Assembly: GCA_965243565.1 (NCBI GenBank)
Contig: OZ251571.1
Location: forward strand, 930,001 to 994,000
Direction: 5' to 3'
Source of the DNA: CBDEVH01 sp965243565
GTDB taxonomy: Bacteria; Pseudomonadota; Gammaproteobacteria; Tethybacterales; Persebacteraceae
Length of the DNA: 64,000 bases
The position numbers were made by a program, and so were the translations under genes. Each line of letters opens with the position of its first letter. Position 1 is the first letter of the stretch. Positions 26,523 through 35,607 of this stretch are shown piece by piece. The notes under the pieces were generated by a model, which was given only the letters and a program-made list of their open reading frames with translations, made no database searches and had not been told where the DNA came from.

Positions 26523-27977
26523 ATGAATAACATTGATACCAAAAACTACATTGCCAATGAATGGATTGATTCCCAAAATCACATCGAAAATATTAACCCT
26601 TCGGATACATCCGATGTTATTGGAAATTTTTCCCAAGCCACTACGGATGATTTAGAAAAAGCAGTTGATGCCGCAACGGCATCGCTTAGCCAATGGCGTG
26701 CGGTAGGTCTAGAAGCACGGCAAAATATGCTGAACACCATCGGCAATGAGATGATGGCTAGGGCAGAAGAGTTAGGACAGTTACTTGCCCGTGAAGAAGG
26801 CAAAACAGCCGCCGAAGGCAAAGGTGAAGTGTATCGTGCTGGTCAGTTTTTTACCTATTACGCTGCTGAAGTATTACGCCAAATTGGCGAAAATTCCTTG
26901 TCGGTTCGCCCAAATATCGAAATTGATGTTCGCCGTGAACCTGTGGGCGTTGTTGCAGTTATCTCACCTTGGAACTTTCCGACTGCAACTGCAAGTTGGA
27001 AAATCGCCCCAGCACTTGCATTTGGCAATGCGGTTATCTGGAAACCAGCTAACTTAACCCTTGCCTCTGCCGTTGCATTGACCGAAATCATCTCACGGGC
27101 AGGTTTGCCATCAGGCGTTTTTCAGTTATTAATGGGCAGCGGTGATGCCATTGGCAATACATTGGTATCGCATCCGGGCGTTAATGCCATTAGTTTTACC
27201 GGCTCTTATACGGTTGGGAAAAAAGTAGCAACTCAAGCGGCATCGCATTTTGCAAAAGTACAATTAGAATTGGGTTCTAAAAATGCCTTAACAGTAATGG
27301 AAGATGCCGACATTGACGCTGCTGTTACTGCCTCTTTGGTTGGGGCTTTTTCTAGCACTGGACAAAAATGCACGGCATCGTCTCGATTGCTCATTCATGA
27401 AAAAATTCATGATGAATTTGTCGATAAACTACAAGCAGCCATGCGTGGGTTTACTGTCGGGCATTCGCAAGATCCATCTTCAAAAATGGGCCCTGTTGCT
27501 AGCCAAGTGCAATATGATTCAAATATGGCTTGGTTGGCAAGAGCAAAGGCAGAAAACATCGAAGTATTGACTCATGATTTACAACTCACCACCGATAAAA
27601 AAGGTTATTATATGGCACCAGCATTGTTGCTAAATACCACCAATGACATGTTGCTAAATCGTGAAGAAATGTTTGCACCAATCGCCTCCGTCCAAAAAAT
27701 AAACTCTTACGAACAAGCTTTGTCAATAAGTAATAATACCGATTACGGATTAGTAGCAGGTATATTCACACAATCACTTGCACGGGCTTCTCATTTTCGG
27801 CAGTATTCGCAATCGGGCTGTGTTATGGTTAACTTGCCAACAGCAGGCACCGATTACCATGTGCCATTTGGCGGTAGAAAAAATTCCAGCTATGGCTCGC
27901 GTGAACAAGGGCGTATTGCGGCTGAATTTTATACCCATATTAAAACGGCTTATACCAATGCAGGAATACCTTCGTAA
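26523..27977 (+). CDS. NAD(P)-dependent aldehyde dehydrogenase
   Basis: A 484-residue aldehyde dehydrogenase superfamily enzyme. Catalytic residues are in place: N151 in PWNFP, E249 in LELGSKN and the nucleophile C283 in GQKCTAS. The sequence style (REPVGVVAVISPWNFP, GSKNALTV) resembles the ketoglutarate semialdehyde/2,5-dioxovalerate branch, which oxidises sugar-acid or hydroxyproline-derived semialdehydes, but substrate cannot be assigned with confidence. It ends six bases before the dipeptidase gene, suggesting a joint transcript and a role in the same degradation route. Confidence 0.9.
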   Translation: MNNIDTKNYIANEWIDSQNHIENINPSDTSDVIGNFSQATTDDLEKAVDAATASLSQWRAVGLEARQNMLNTIGNEMMARAEELGQLLAREEGKTAAEGKGEVYRAGQFFTYYAAEVLRQIGENSLSVRPNIEIDVRREPVGVVAVISPWNFPTATASWKIAPALAFGNAVIWKPANLTLASAVALTEIISRAGLPSGVFQLLMGSGDAIGNTLVSHPGVNAISFTGSYTVGKKVATQAASHFAKVQLELGSKNALTVMEDADIDAAVTASLVGAFSSTGQKCTASSRLLIHEKIHDEFVDKLQAAMRGFTVGHSQDPSSKMGPVASQVQYDSNMAWLARAKAENIEVLTHDLQLTTDKKGYYMAPALLLNTTNDMLLNREEMFAPIASVQKINSYEQALSISNNTDYGLVAGIFTQSLARASHFRQYSQSGCVMVNLPTAGTDYHVPFGGRKNSSYGSREQGRIAAEFYTHIKTAYTNAGIPS

Positions 27978-27983
27978 AACATC

Positions 27984-28955
27984 ATGACATTATCGCCACT
28001 TATCGACTGCCTACAATACGCTAATTGGTCTGAAAAAATCTTCAGACAAATGCGCGAAGGCAATGTGCATGCGGTGCATGTTACCATTGCTTATCATGAA
28101 AATTTTCGCCAGACCGTACAAAACATACAAGCATGGAATGATCATTTCAGAAACCATGCTAATTTAATTTTTCATGGTAGAACGGCTGCCGATATTAACC
28201 ACGCTATCGCCACCAACCGCACTGCCATATTTTTTGGCACGCAAACAGCAGCGCCGATTGAAGAGGATATTGGCTTGGTTGAAGTCTGCCACACACTGGG
28301 TATTCGTTTTATGCAGCTCACCTATAACAACCAATCGTTATTGGGTACGGGTTTTTGTGAGGAACACGATAGCGGCATTACCCGCTTTGGGCGTGAGGTT
28401 ATTGCCGAGATGAATCGCGTTGGCATTGTTGTCGATATGAGCCATTCGGCTGAACGCACCACTTTAGAGGCTATTGATTTATCAACCCGCCCTATTGCCA
28501 TTACCCACGCCAACCCCACATGGTGGGAAGCAGGCAAACGCAATAAATCAAATGAAGTCATTGAAGCATTGGTAGCCAAAGGCGGCATGTTGGGTTTTTC
28601 GATATACCCGAATCATCTAAAAGATGGCAGCGACTGTAGTTTGGATGGTTTTTGCGAAATGATTGCCGAATGTAGCAGCCGCTATGGAGTCGAACATTTG
28701 GGCATTGGTAGCGATTTATGCCAAGACCAACCCGATAGCATTGTGCAATGGATGCGTGAAGGCACTTGGAAAAAATCAAAAAAAGATGAGACCGCTAAGT
28801 TTCCACCACAGCCGACATGGTTTGTTGATAATCGCAATTTTATAACCATTGCCGAAGGCTTACACAAAAATGGCTTTAGTACCACCGATATACAAGCCAT
28901 TATGGGTGGCAATTGGCATCGTTTTTATGAGCATTCATTTACTGCATCACTATAG
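27984..28955 (+). CDS. M19 family (renal/membrane-type) dipeptidase
   Basis: A 323-residue zinc peptidase of family M19. Features include the HVTIAYHENF start of the barrel, the GTQTAAPIEEDIGLVE segment with the bridging glutamate region, RFMQLTYNNQSLLGTG, MSHSAERTT with a metal-binding histidine, ITHANPTWW with another, and LGIGSDLCQD. No signal peptide, so it is cytoplasmic despite the family name. Related genes lie next to dimethylglycine/sarcosine catabolism genes in Pseudomonas, and a flavoenzyme of that kind lies 2.4 kb downstream here; this link is inference. Confidence 0.88.
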   Translation: MTLSPLIDCLQYANWSEKIFRQMREGNVHAVHVTIAYHENFRQTVQNIQAWNDHFRNHANLIFHGRTAADINHAIATNRTAIFFGTQTAAPIEEDIGLVEVCHTLGIRFMQLTYNNQSLLGTGFCEEHDSGITRFGREVIAEMNRVGIVVDMSHSAERTTLEAIDLSTRPIAITHANPTWWEAGKRNKSNEVIEALVAKGGMLGFSIYPNHLKDGSDCSLDGFCEMIAECSSRYGVEHLGIGSDLCQDQPDSIVQWMREGTWKKSKKDETAKFPPQPTWFVDNRNFITIAEGLHKNGFSTTDIQAIMGGNWHRFYEHSFTASL

Positions 28956-29022
28956 TAATAATGATAAATGACGATGGGATTAACTATAAATACCTCTATA
29001 AAGTGGTGTAAATAATAAGCAG

Positions 29023-30705
29023 ATGCAATCAACCAACGTTTGCCAAAACATATTACGCCCACCCCAGCAAATTATGTCACTGGCACGGATTGGTACGTTT
29101 TACCCAACGCGGCTTAGTTTTATGCGGCAGTTAATACGGCGTTTACACAACGCTGATACAACGGTAAAAAAAACCCGATGGGCGATTGATAGCGATGGCT
29201 TTGGCGATGCGGTGTATTCGGTAACGCTAGAGGGTGATACCTATAGTTTGGTTGTTTTTTCTAACCATATTACGCCAGACCAACGCACCGACCGCGTTAT
29301 TGCCGAACAGTGGGACATAACCTTTGTGCTTTATGATGGGATTCCCGATGATGCCGAAGTAGAACGCTTACGCCAACAAGCACCAAAACAAGAAAAAGGT
29401 CGCTACAGCGAAAAAGAATTGGTATTAAGCCGTGCCAATAAATCGGTGCGTTTGTTTGAACATGTCGTACAAAGTCTTGCCGCTGGCAAGCAGCCTGATG
29501 TTGATAAAATATCATCCATTGGCTACCTTATGCGTACCACCGCTGTCTATGGCAATGGCAAGTTTGGCATTGCCGACCGTGCGTATTATGCCCACCGCCC
29601 GGCATTGGCATCGCCTTTTCAAGTAGAAATGTTAGCGGTTTGGTTGGTGCGTAGTTTTACGCATGATTTAGTTGATTATATCGCTCATACAAAGGCACCC
29701 AGCACTGCGGTTAAATTAGACCCTACTTATAAACAATGGTTGGGTATTGGCAATTCAACAGGATTAGGCATGGCACCTTTCTTGGTGCGGCATCCTATTT
29801 TGCTTAATAATTGGATGATAGCGAAAGAAGTCGCATTAACCCGTATATGCGCAAAAGAACATGCCTCAAAAGATGAGTATCAACGTATTTTAACCTTGTT
29901 GAATCGAGCAATAACCCACGTCAACGAATGGAGCGTAGAAGATGCTGTACAAATGCAGCGTATTTTAACCATCAGAAAAGAATTACCACAATTACATGCG
30001 CGGTATTTGCGATATTCCAATGCCACTTTGTTTTTGCAAAAACAGTTCTATGAATCCACAAGAGCTTATTGTGAAGAATGTCAAGAGTTGGTTATTTCAT
30101 TGCTGATAGAAGCACATCCTACTCTAGTGGATGATTTGGCAAAAGGCATGGGTTCTGATGATTTCTATTGCTTGCAACCCGCCATGTCGTTAGCAACATT
30201 AAAAACGATTATAGAAGAACAATGTCAATGGGCGTTAGCGTTTGATTTTTCAACCAAAATCGCCAATGAAAAATTTTGGTACGTATCAGAAGAAAAACTA
30301 GAGCCTCGTCTTGGCAATCGTTATCAAGAAAGCGGTAGCGAAAAAGAAATGCCGCTGGATATCGCCCGCCAAATACAAAGCCTAGCAAACGATATAAAGC
30401 AATGCGAATTAACAATGAATGTTGCCTCTTTTTTGCAAAAATACCCGAAGCATCGCTATTGTATGAGGCGTGTGCAAAACTTCCCCAATTATCCTTATGC
30501 AGAAATTCATGACAACCTTGTCGGTAGCCATTGCTTGCCCATAGATTTATTGCGGTGCAAACTTTCTTTTTTTGGTGCGACTAAATTTGATCCAAAATCA
30601 GACCGCTGGACACGGGTTAATTTGTTTCAAGGTGCTCCTACCATCGATACAATCACCAATGATGATGCAGATGATTGGTGGTTGCCAAAAAATCCATTGA
30701 TGTGA
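29023..30705 (+). CDS. Conserved hypothetical protein, 560 residues
   Basis: I do not recognise a named domain. The protein has no signal peptide or membrane helix, a conserved-looking beta-rich N-terminus (RWAIDSDGFGDAVYSVTLEG, then YSLVVFSNHI), a mixed helical middle with many Tyr/Trp residues (GNGKFGIADRAYYAHRPAL) and an acidic-aromatic C-terminus ending DDADDWWLPKNPLM. It sits between an M19 dipeptidase and a DUF3726 gene with short gaps (67 and 9 bp), so it probably works with them. Codon use and spacing look like an ordinary expressed gene. The start may also lie at a later methionine such as the one in IMSLARIGT. Confidence 0.8.
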   Translation: MQSTNVCQNILRPPQQIMSLARIGTFYPTRLSFMRQLIRRLHNADTTVKKTRWAIDSDGFGDAVYSVTLEGDTYSLVVFSNHITPDQRTDRVIAEQWDITFVLYDGIPDDAEVERLRQQAPKQEKGRYSEKELVLSRANKSVRLFEHVVQSLAAGKQPDVDKISSIGYLMRTTAVYGNGKFGIADRAYYAHRPALASPFQVEMLAVWLVRSFTHDLVDYIAHTKAPSTAVKLDPTYKQWLGIGNSTGLGMAPFLVRHPILLNNWMIAKEVALTRICAKEHASKDEYQRILTLLNRAITHVNEWSVEDAVQMQRILTIRKELPQLHARYLRYSNATLFLQKQFYESTRAYCEECQELVISLLIEAHPTLVDDLAKGMGSDDFYCLQPAMSLATLKTIIEEQCQWALAFDFSTKIANEKFWYVSEEKLEPRLGNRYQESGSEKEMPLDIARQIQSLANDIKQCELTMNVASFLQKYPKHRYCMRRVQNFPNYPYAEIHDNLVGSHCLPIDLLRCKLSFFGATKFDPKSDRWTRVNLFQGAPTIDTITNDDADDWWLPKNPLM

Positions 30706-30714
30706 TTTTTTCCA

Positions 30715-31335
30715 ATGTATTCCATTGATGAAACCAACCGATTAATCGAAAAAGCCGCTTTGGGTTGCGGGCTTCCCATTGGTTTAGCCGAAACGCTTGC
30801 CAATGCCAGCATCTGGTGTTGCCAACAAAACTTACAAGGCGCACAGTGGGCTTTAAACGCACTACATGGCATTGCTTTAGGCAAGCGATTTAACCCTGCA
30901 ATACAGGGTATGAGTTGTTTTGAAAATCTGCTTGTAGAACCCACTCAAACCATAACGTTAAGAGCGATAGATACGGCAGGATTAATGCTTGGCTATGGCG
31001 GTGTGGCGTGTCTCCACTATATCAATGAGATTTGCTCTTTGACTTTAAATTTCGATGGCAAATCGATTGTAGTTAATAAAGATTGCATTGAAATCGAATC
31101 AACAAACGAACCCTTTTTATTGGAAAATTTAGAGACGGTGACAGATTGCTTAACCGTGTCATTACTAAAAAAGCAATCACAATTAAACAACACAAATAAG
31201 CGACTCCCGACCCGTTTGACAATAGACAGCAAAACATGGCAAATGCTATCGACTCTCGCTGCCAAAACCTATGTCGAGGCAAATAGTTTTTCCAAGCAAT
31301 TTGGTGCCGGTGCTGGTACGACTGACAACGATTAA
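30715..31335 (+). CDS. DUF3726-like protein
   Basis: A 206-residue protein that fits my memory of family DUF3726: an N-terminal pattern of Ser-x-x-Glu, then KAALGCGLPIGLAETLANAS, and a C-terminus ending GAGAGTTDND. Function is unknown for the family. It follows the 560-residue hypothetical gene at nine bases, so the two are very likely co-translated. A large hairpin between it and the convergent flavoenzyme gene marks the end of the transcript. Confidence 0.75.
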   Translation: MYSIDETNRLIEKAALGCGLPIGLAETLANASIWCCQQNLQGAQWALNALHGIALGKRFNPAIQGMSCFENLLVEPTQTITLRAIDTAGLMLGYGGVACLHYINEICSLTLNFDGKSIVVNKDCIEIESTNEPFLLENLETVTDCLTVSLLKKQSQLNNTNKRLPTRLTIDSKTWQMLSTLAAKTYVEANSFSKQFGAGAGTTDND

Positions 31336-31337
31336 TA

Positions 31338-31391
31338 TTGTCTTAGTCTTATTGCGTTTTGCTTATTTCGCAAAAATAAGATTTAAGACAA
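31338..31391. terminator. Bidirectional hairpin between convergent genes
   Basis: TTGTCTTA with TCTTATT on the left pairs with AATAAGA and TAAGACAA on the right, with an inner TTTTGC/GCAAAA stem. The structure fills the 57-bp gap between the DUF3726 gene and the dehydrogenase gene. Runs of T/A flank the inner stem on both strands, so it can serve either direction. Confidence 0.65.
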
Positions 31392-31392
31392 G

Positions 31393-33840
31393 CTACTGAG
31401 ACGTTTTTTTGCGTAGGCGTAAGCCATCGGGGTCGTATGCGGCTGTGCTCATGGCACGCCCTTTTTCTACATCGTCGCCAACTAATACGGTAACCCGAAA
31501 ACTACCATCGCTGTCTTTTGTCGTGGGAATGCCTTCACATTTTATAAGTGCAATGCCCACCGGCATTTGGATGCGGTATCCATGTGCTGCTGAGGTTAAT
31601 CGTCCAATAATCTTGTCGTTATAGCAAACAGGTTCATCTTTCCATATCGTTGCATTAGGGTTATCCAATACAACAGTTAAAAATTGATAATTTAATCCGT
31701 TTTCTTTTTGTTCTAATAGTTTGTCACTACCAAGAAAAGGGATATTTAAGTCAACCGCAAAATCCAAGCCTGCATCTAATGGCGTAACGTCGCTGTCGAG
31801 ATCTTGACCATAAGCCAAAAAGCGTTTTTCGATTCGCATTGATGCCAATGCATAAGCACCAGCGGGTTTTGCCCCTGCTTCTGCCAGTACATCAAATATC
31901 TTTTGCGTGTCTTCTATTGCACAAGTGATTTCCCAACCGGGTTCACCAACAAAGGATAAGCGTGCGGCTCGAACTTCACAACCAGCAATGGTGGTTTCCT
32001 TGCAACCAAAATAAGCAATATCATTGAGATCGTTTGCCCCAATTTGAGTCGCTATACTGCCTGTTTCTGGTCCAAAAATGCCCAATACTGCCCATTTTTC
32101 AGTTTCATCTATTATAGAGACATCATCAGCTGGTCTTTTACCATGAATTAGCCAAGCCATGTCACGGCGTATGGTATCGGCATCCACATACATCACATAT
32201 TTGTCTTCGGCAACACGGTGGACGGTTAAATCGCTTTCAATGCCACCTGTTTTATCTAACATGGTAGTGTAAATAACACGTCCTACTTTTTTATCCATAT
32301 TGTTGGCACACCACTGGTTAAGAAATTTACAGGCATCACTGCCTTCGACAACAATTTTTCCTAAAATTGATAGTTCAAATATGGCAGCGTGATTGTGCGT
32401 TTGTGCGACTTCTTGCGCTACATTGTTAAACCATGCGGGGCGTTTAAAGGTGAGTTCTGGTTCTTCAGTTTTATTAAAGTACAATGGTCTTTCCCAACCA
32501 TAGTGCTGACCGAAATGTGCGCCATGTTTTTGCCATGTTTCATGTAGTGGCGTAAATCGTAAGTTTCGGGCAGAGCTGGGTTGCCACCCGGGGAATGGAA
32601 TTTGATAGGCATGTCCTAAGATTTCGGGCGCACGTGCTGATAGGGCTTCAATAGAATTAAAACATTCTGGGAATCGATTCGGATTAACCTCTGACAAGGC
32701 AAATGGCATATGACCATGTGCAATGCAATGAGCAAGTGCATTGCCAGCACCGCCACTGGTGGCGACTCCAACTGAATTCATGCCACATCCAACATACAGC
32801 CCTTTGGTACGAGCGGTTTCACCCAGCATAAACATACCATCGGCAACAAAACTTTCAGGACCATTTAACAATGTTTTTATTTCAGCGGTTTCAAGGGCAG
32901 GAATACGATGTAAAGCGTTTTCCATCATCGGTTCAAAGTGGTCCCAGTCTTCTTGTAATAGTTGAAAAGCAAAGTTTTTTCCTAGTTTTTCGGGCGAGAT
33001 TGCTTTGGCTCCGGGTTCAAAACTACCGACCAACAGACCACCTGAATCGTCTCGTACATAAAGACAGGAATCATAATCAAATAATGTTGGAATATTGCCT
33101 TTTAGAGCATCAATGGGTTTGGTTAACATGTAAAAATGCTCGCAGGGCCATAATGGCAGATGTGTGCCATACGGTTTTAAGACATCGCGACTCCACAAGC
33201 CGCTGCATATAACTACTTTGTCGCACCGAATACGCCCCTTGTTGGTTTTAACAGCAACGATTTTGTTATTGCTAAATTCAATTCCCTCTAAAGAAGTGTG
33301 TTCAAAAATTTGTTGCCCTTTGTTTTTTGCCCCTTTGACCAGCGCGGCGCATAGGTCGGATACACTCACACGACCGTCTTCGGGTGACCAAACCCCACCT
33401 AGTACATCGGTATTTTGCATCAGGGGCCAGCGTTCTTTTGCCTCACCAGCACTGATATAACTGGCTTCAATGCCAAATAAATGTGATAGGTTTTTTTGGC
33501 GGCGCAAATGAGTTAAGCGTTCTGGATTGGTGGCAATAGATACCGAGCCTTTACCTATCCAGCCAGTGGACTGCCCTGTCTCTTCTTCTAGGCTTTTATA
33601 CAAACCTTGTGAGTATCGAATTAATCGGGTTAAATTTTCGGTTTGTCGTAAGCCACGCACCAATGCTGCCGAGTGCCATGTAGTACCGGATGTGAGCTCG
33701 TTTCTTTCGAGCAATACCGCATCAGTAATACCGTGAAGACCCAAGTGATACAGAGTAGAACACCCCATCACGCCACCGCCGATAACGACTACTGACGCAT
33801 TATCTGGAAAATCTGTTGTTATAAAATCACTAATCTTCAT
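31393..33840 (-). CDS. Dimethylglycine/sarcosine dehydrogenase-type flavoenzyme
   Basis: An 815-residue two-part enzyme: an FAD-dependent DAO domain (GGGVMG at 21-26; H56 in TSGTTWHSAAL, the place where such enzymes attach FAD covalently) and a C-terminal GcvT-like folate domain from about residue 430 (VGEPGWEI, YALASMRIEKRFLAYGQDL). This layout oxidatively demethylates N-methylated amino acids such as dimethylglycine or sarcosine and passes the one-carbon unit to tetrahydrofolate. The exact methylamine is not determinable. It faces the aldehyde dehydrogenase-dipeptidase-DUF3726 group and is divergent from prfB. Confidence 0.88.
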   Translation of the reverse strand: MKISDFITTDFPDNASVVVIGGGVMGCSTLYHLGLHGITDAVLLERNELTSGTTWHSAALVRGLRQTENLTRLIRYSQGLYKSLEEETGQSTGWIGKGSVSIATNPERLTHLRRQKNLSHLFGIEASYISAGEAKERWPLMQNTDVLGGVWSPEDGRVSVSDLCAALVKGAKNKGQQIFEHTSLEGIEFSNNKIVAVKTNKGRIRCDKVVICSGLWSRDVLKPYGTHLPLWPCEHFYMLTKPIDALKGNIPTLFDYDSCLYVRDDSGGLLVGSFEPGAKAISPEKLGKNFAFQLLQEDWDHFEPMMENALHRIPALETAEIKTLLNGPESFVADGMFMLGETARTKGLYVGCGMNSVGVATSGGAGNALAHCIAHGHMPFALSEVNPNRFPECFNSIEALSARAPEILGHAYQIPFPGWQPSSARNLRFTPLHETWQKHGAHFGQHYGWERPLYFNKTEEPELTFKRPAWFNNVAQEVAQTHNHAAIFELSILGKIVVEGSDACKFLNQWCANNMDKKVGRVIYTTMLDKTGGIESDLTVHRVAEDKYVMYVDADTIRRDMAWLIHGKRPADDVSIIDETEKWAVLGIFGPETGSIATQIGANDLNDIAYFGCKETTIAGCEVRAARLSFVGEPGWEITCAIEDTQKIFDVLAEAGAKPAGAYALASMRIEKRFLAYGQDLDSDVTPLDAGLDFAVDLNIPFLGSDKLLEQKENGLNYQFLTVVLDNPNATIWKDEPVCYNDKIIGRLTSAAHGYRIQMPVGIALIKCEGIPTTKDSDGSFRVTVLVGDDVEKGRAMSTAAYDPDGLRLRKKTSQ

Positions 33841-33891
33841 AGCTTAAAACTTCGTCAATTATACACCAGTGAATATTCGTAGTTAATATAA

Positions 33892-33908
33892 AATAATTGT
33901 TAATTATT
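33892..33908. promoter_or_regulatory. AT-rich palindrome in the prfB upstream region
   Basis: AATAATT, GTT, AATTATT is a perfect 17-bp inverted repeat in the 84-bp gap between the flavoenzyme and prfB starts. It could be an operator or simply AT-rich promoter DNA. Confidence 0.35.
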
Positions 33909-33924
33909 CGCTAGAATAGAGCCT

Positions 33925-35032
33925 ATGTTATTAGACAGTAGTGAAATTCGTGCAACAATCTCTGAAGGTGAAAAAATGCTCAAGGAGATAAGGGGGTTCC
34001 TTTAATGTTGATGATAAAAAAAATCAACTAATCGAGGTTGACCTTCAGCTCATAGATCCTTCTATATGGTCAGATACAGAGCTGGTAAAGCAACACCAAC
34101 AATTACGAGGACGGTTAATCAAAGACATTAACGATGTTGAAACCATCGAAAAACGGTTAACAGATCTTATCGAAATGTTAGATTTGGCGATAGAAGAAGA
34201 AATCGATGATTTAATCGAGGAAATTTCATTACAGTCTCAACAATTACTTGATGAAATTCAAGCCCTTAATATTCGTCGTTTATTTAGCGGTGAGCATGAT
34301 AGATCCCATGCGTTTTTAAGCGTTCAATCAGGATCAGGCGGAACCGAAGCACAAGATTGGGCTGCTATACTGTATCGCATGTACTTGCGTTATGCCGAAG
34401 AAAACAACTACAAAGTAGAGGTAATGGAAGAAGCGTTGGGTGAAGTCGCCGGCATAAAAGGTGCAACCATTAAGATTATAGGCGATTACGCCTATGGATA
34501 TTTACGCCTAGAAACAGGTATTCACCGCTTGGTTCGTAAATCGCCATTTGATTCCAACCACAAAAGGCACACCTCATTTGCCAGTATTTTCGTATTCCCC
34601 GTCATTGATGATTCCTTTCAAGTCGATATTAATCCCACCGATTTACGCATTGATACCTATCGTTCTAGCGGTGCGGGTGGGCAGCATGTTAACACCACTG
34701 ATTCAGCCGTTCGTATTACACATTTACCGACTAATATTGTTGTGCAATGTCAAAGCGATAGATCTCAACACAAAAATAAAGCAAGCGCGATGTCAATGCT
34801 TAAAGCACGATTACATCAACACGAACTAGACCAACGTAATGTCGAAAAAAACAAACTAGAAGATAGCAAAGATGATATCGGCTGGGGCAGACAAATCCGC
34901 TCTTACGTATTAGACCAATCCCGTATTAAAGATTTACGCACTGGTTTTGAAAGCGGCAATACGCGATCAGTTTTGGACGGTGGTTTGGATGGATTTATTC
35001 GCGCAGAACTTTTAATGGACGCAAGTGAATAA
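33925..35032 (+). CDS. prfB: Peptide chain release factor 2, programmed +1 frameshift
   Basis: RF2 ends translation at UGA and UAA. The gene needs a +1 frameshift: 26 codons from ATG 33925 read ...EIRGFL then stop at 34003-34005; the rest continues one base later (NVDDKKNQ...). The site AGGGGG TTC CTT has the Shine-Dalgarno-like AGGGGG three bases before the slippery CTT, as in E. coli, but the in-frame stop is TAA rather than TGA. The main frame carries GSGGTEAQDWA and the peptidyl-tRNA hydrolysis motif GAGGQHVN; the tripeptide region is STSF-type HTSFAS in this protein. Total length is about 368 residues. See findings for the meaning of TAA. Confidence 0.95.
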
Positions 35033-35062
35033 ATTATCACTTTTTTTGTTATAATTAAAGGA

Positions 35063-35503
35063 ATGATTTTATTCAAAAATACACAGGGTATTTCCAAAAT
35101 ATCACTTTTCTTTTTTATTATTGCCCTTGGCTTATTTGCGATACCCCTAACCGAAAGTCACGCACATAAAACGCTTGAGCGCGAAATGAAAAAAATTGGG
35201 AGAGAGTTTCGTCGTGCCAACGAAAGCGACGACCCTGAAAACATCGTACGGCATCTTTTGAAAATGCAATTCATTGCCGAAAAAGTAAAAGAAGAAATGG
35301 AACCACATGATGCAACCGAAGAAAAAATTAAAAAATTCCACGAAGGCATGGATTTTTTTATTAGTTCCATTAATAATTCCATGCAAGCCGTTTTAAATGG
35401 CGATGTAGAACAAACTAAAGAACTGTTTGAACGACTAAAAAAAATGCGTCAAAAATATCATAAGATATTTGACGTTAAAGAAAAGAAAGAAAAAACTGAA
35501 TAA
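35063..35503 (+). CDS. Cytochrome b562-like protein
   Basis: A 146-residue exported protein: an N-terminal hydrophobic segment (residues 13-30) is followed by a four-helix bundle that aligns by eye with periplasmic cytochrome b562. The two heme ligands of that family appear as M42 in LEREMKKI and H133 in KYHKIF. The family binds non-covalent heme and carries electrons, though its physiological partner is poorly known. A cytochrome b561-type membrane gene follows, which suggests a pair. The C-terminal tail is Lys/Glu-rich. Confidence 0.8.
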   Translation: MILFKNTQGISKISLFFFIIALGLFAIPLTESHAHKTLEREMKKIGREFRRANESDDPENIVRHLLKMQFIAEKVKEEMEPHDATEEKIKKFHEGMDFFISSINNSMQAVLNGDVEQTKELFERLKKMRQKYHKIFDVKEKKEKTE

Positions 35504-35532
35504 GCAAGCTAACCCTACTTATTCTTCTCCCC

Positions 35533-35559
35533 CTTTACTTCATCTGTAAAGTATTTTTT
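35533..35559 (+). terminator. Weak terminator candidate after cytochrome b562
   Basis: CTTTAC pairs with GTAAAG across a seven-base loop and is followed by TATTTTTTAA. The stem is short and AT-rich, so it may only partly stop transcription into the next cytochrome gene. Confidence 0.4.
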
Positions 35560-35607
35560 AATTACTTGTAATATTGCACGGAAAAATCACAACGCATAGG
35601 CTTATCA

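Noticed and set aside
33898..33924. A leaderless prfB promoter with TAGAAT at 33912
   Set aside because: No -35 element lies at a proper distance, so this is not supported.
33925..34005. prfB as a pseudogene because of its early stop
   Set aside because: The AGGGGG spacing and CTT slippery codon match the known programmed +1 site, and the rest of RF2 is intact.
33925..35032. Stop codon reassignment (UGA as Trp) suggested by the unusual prfB site
   Set aside because: Several genes in the window, including ilvE and hda, end at TGA with normal C-termini, so UGA is a stop here.
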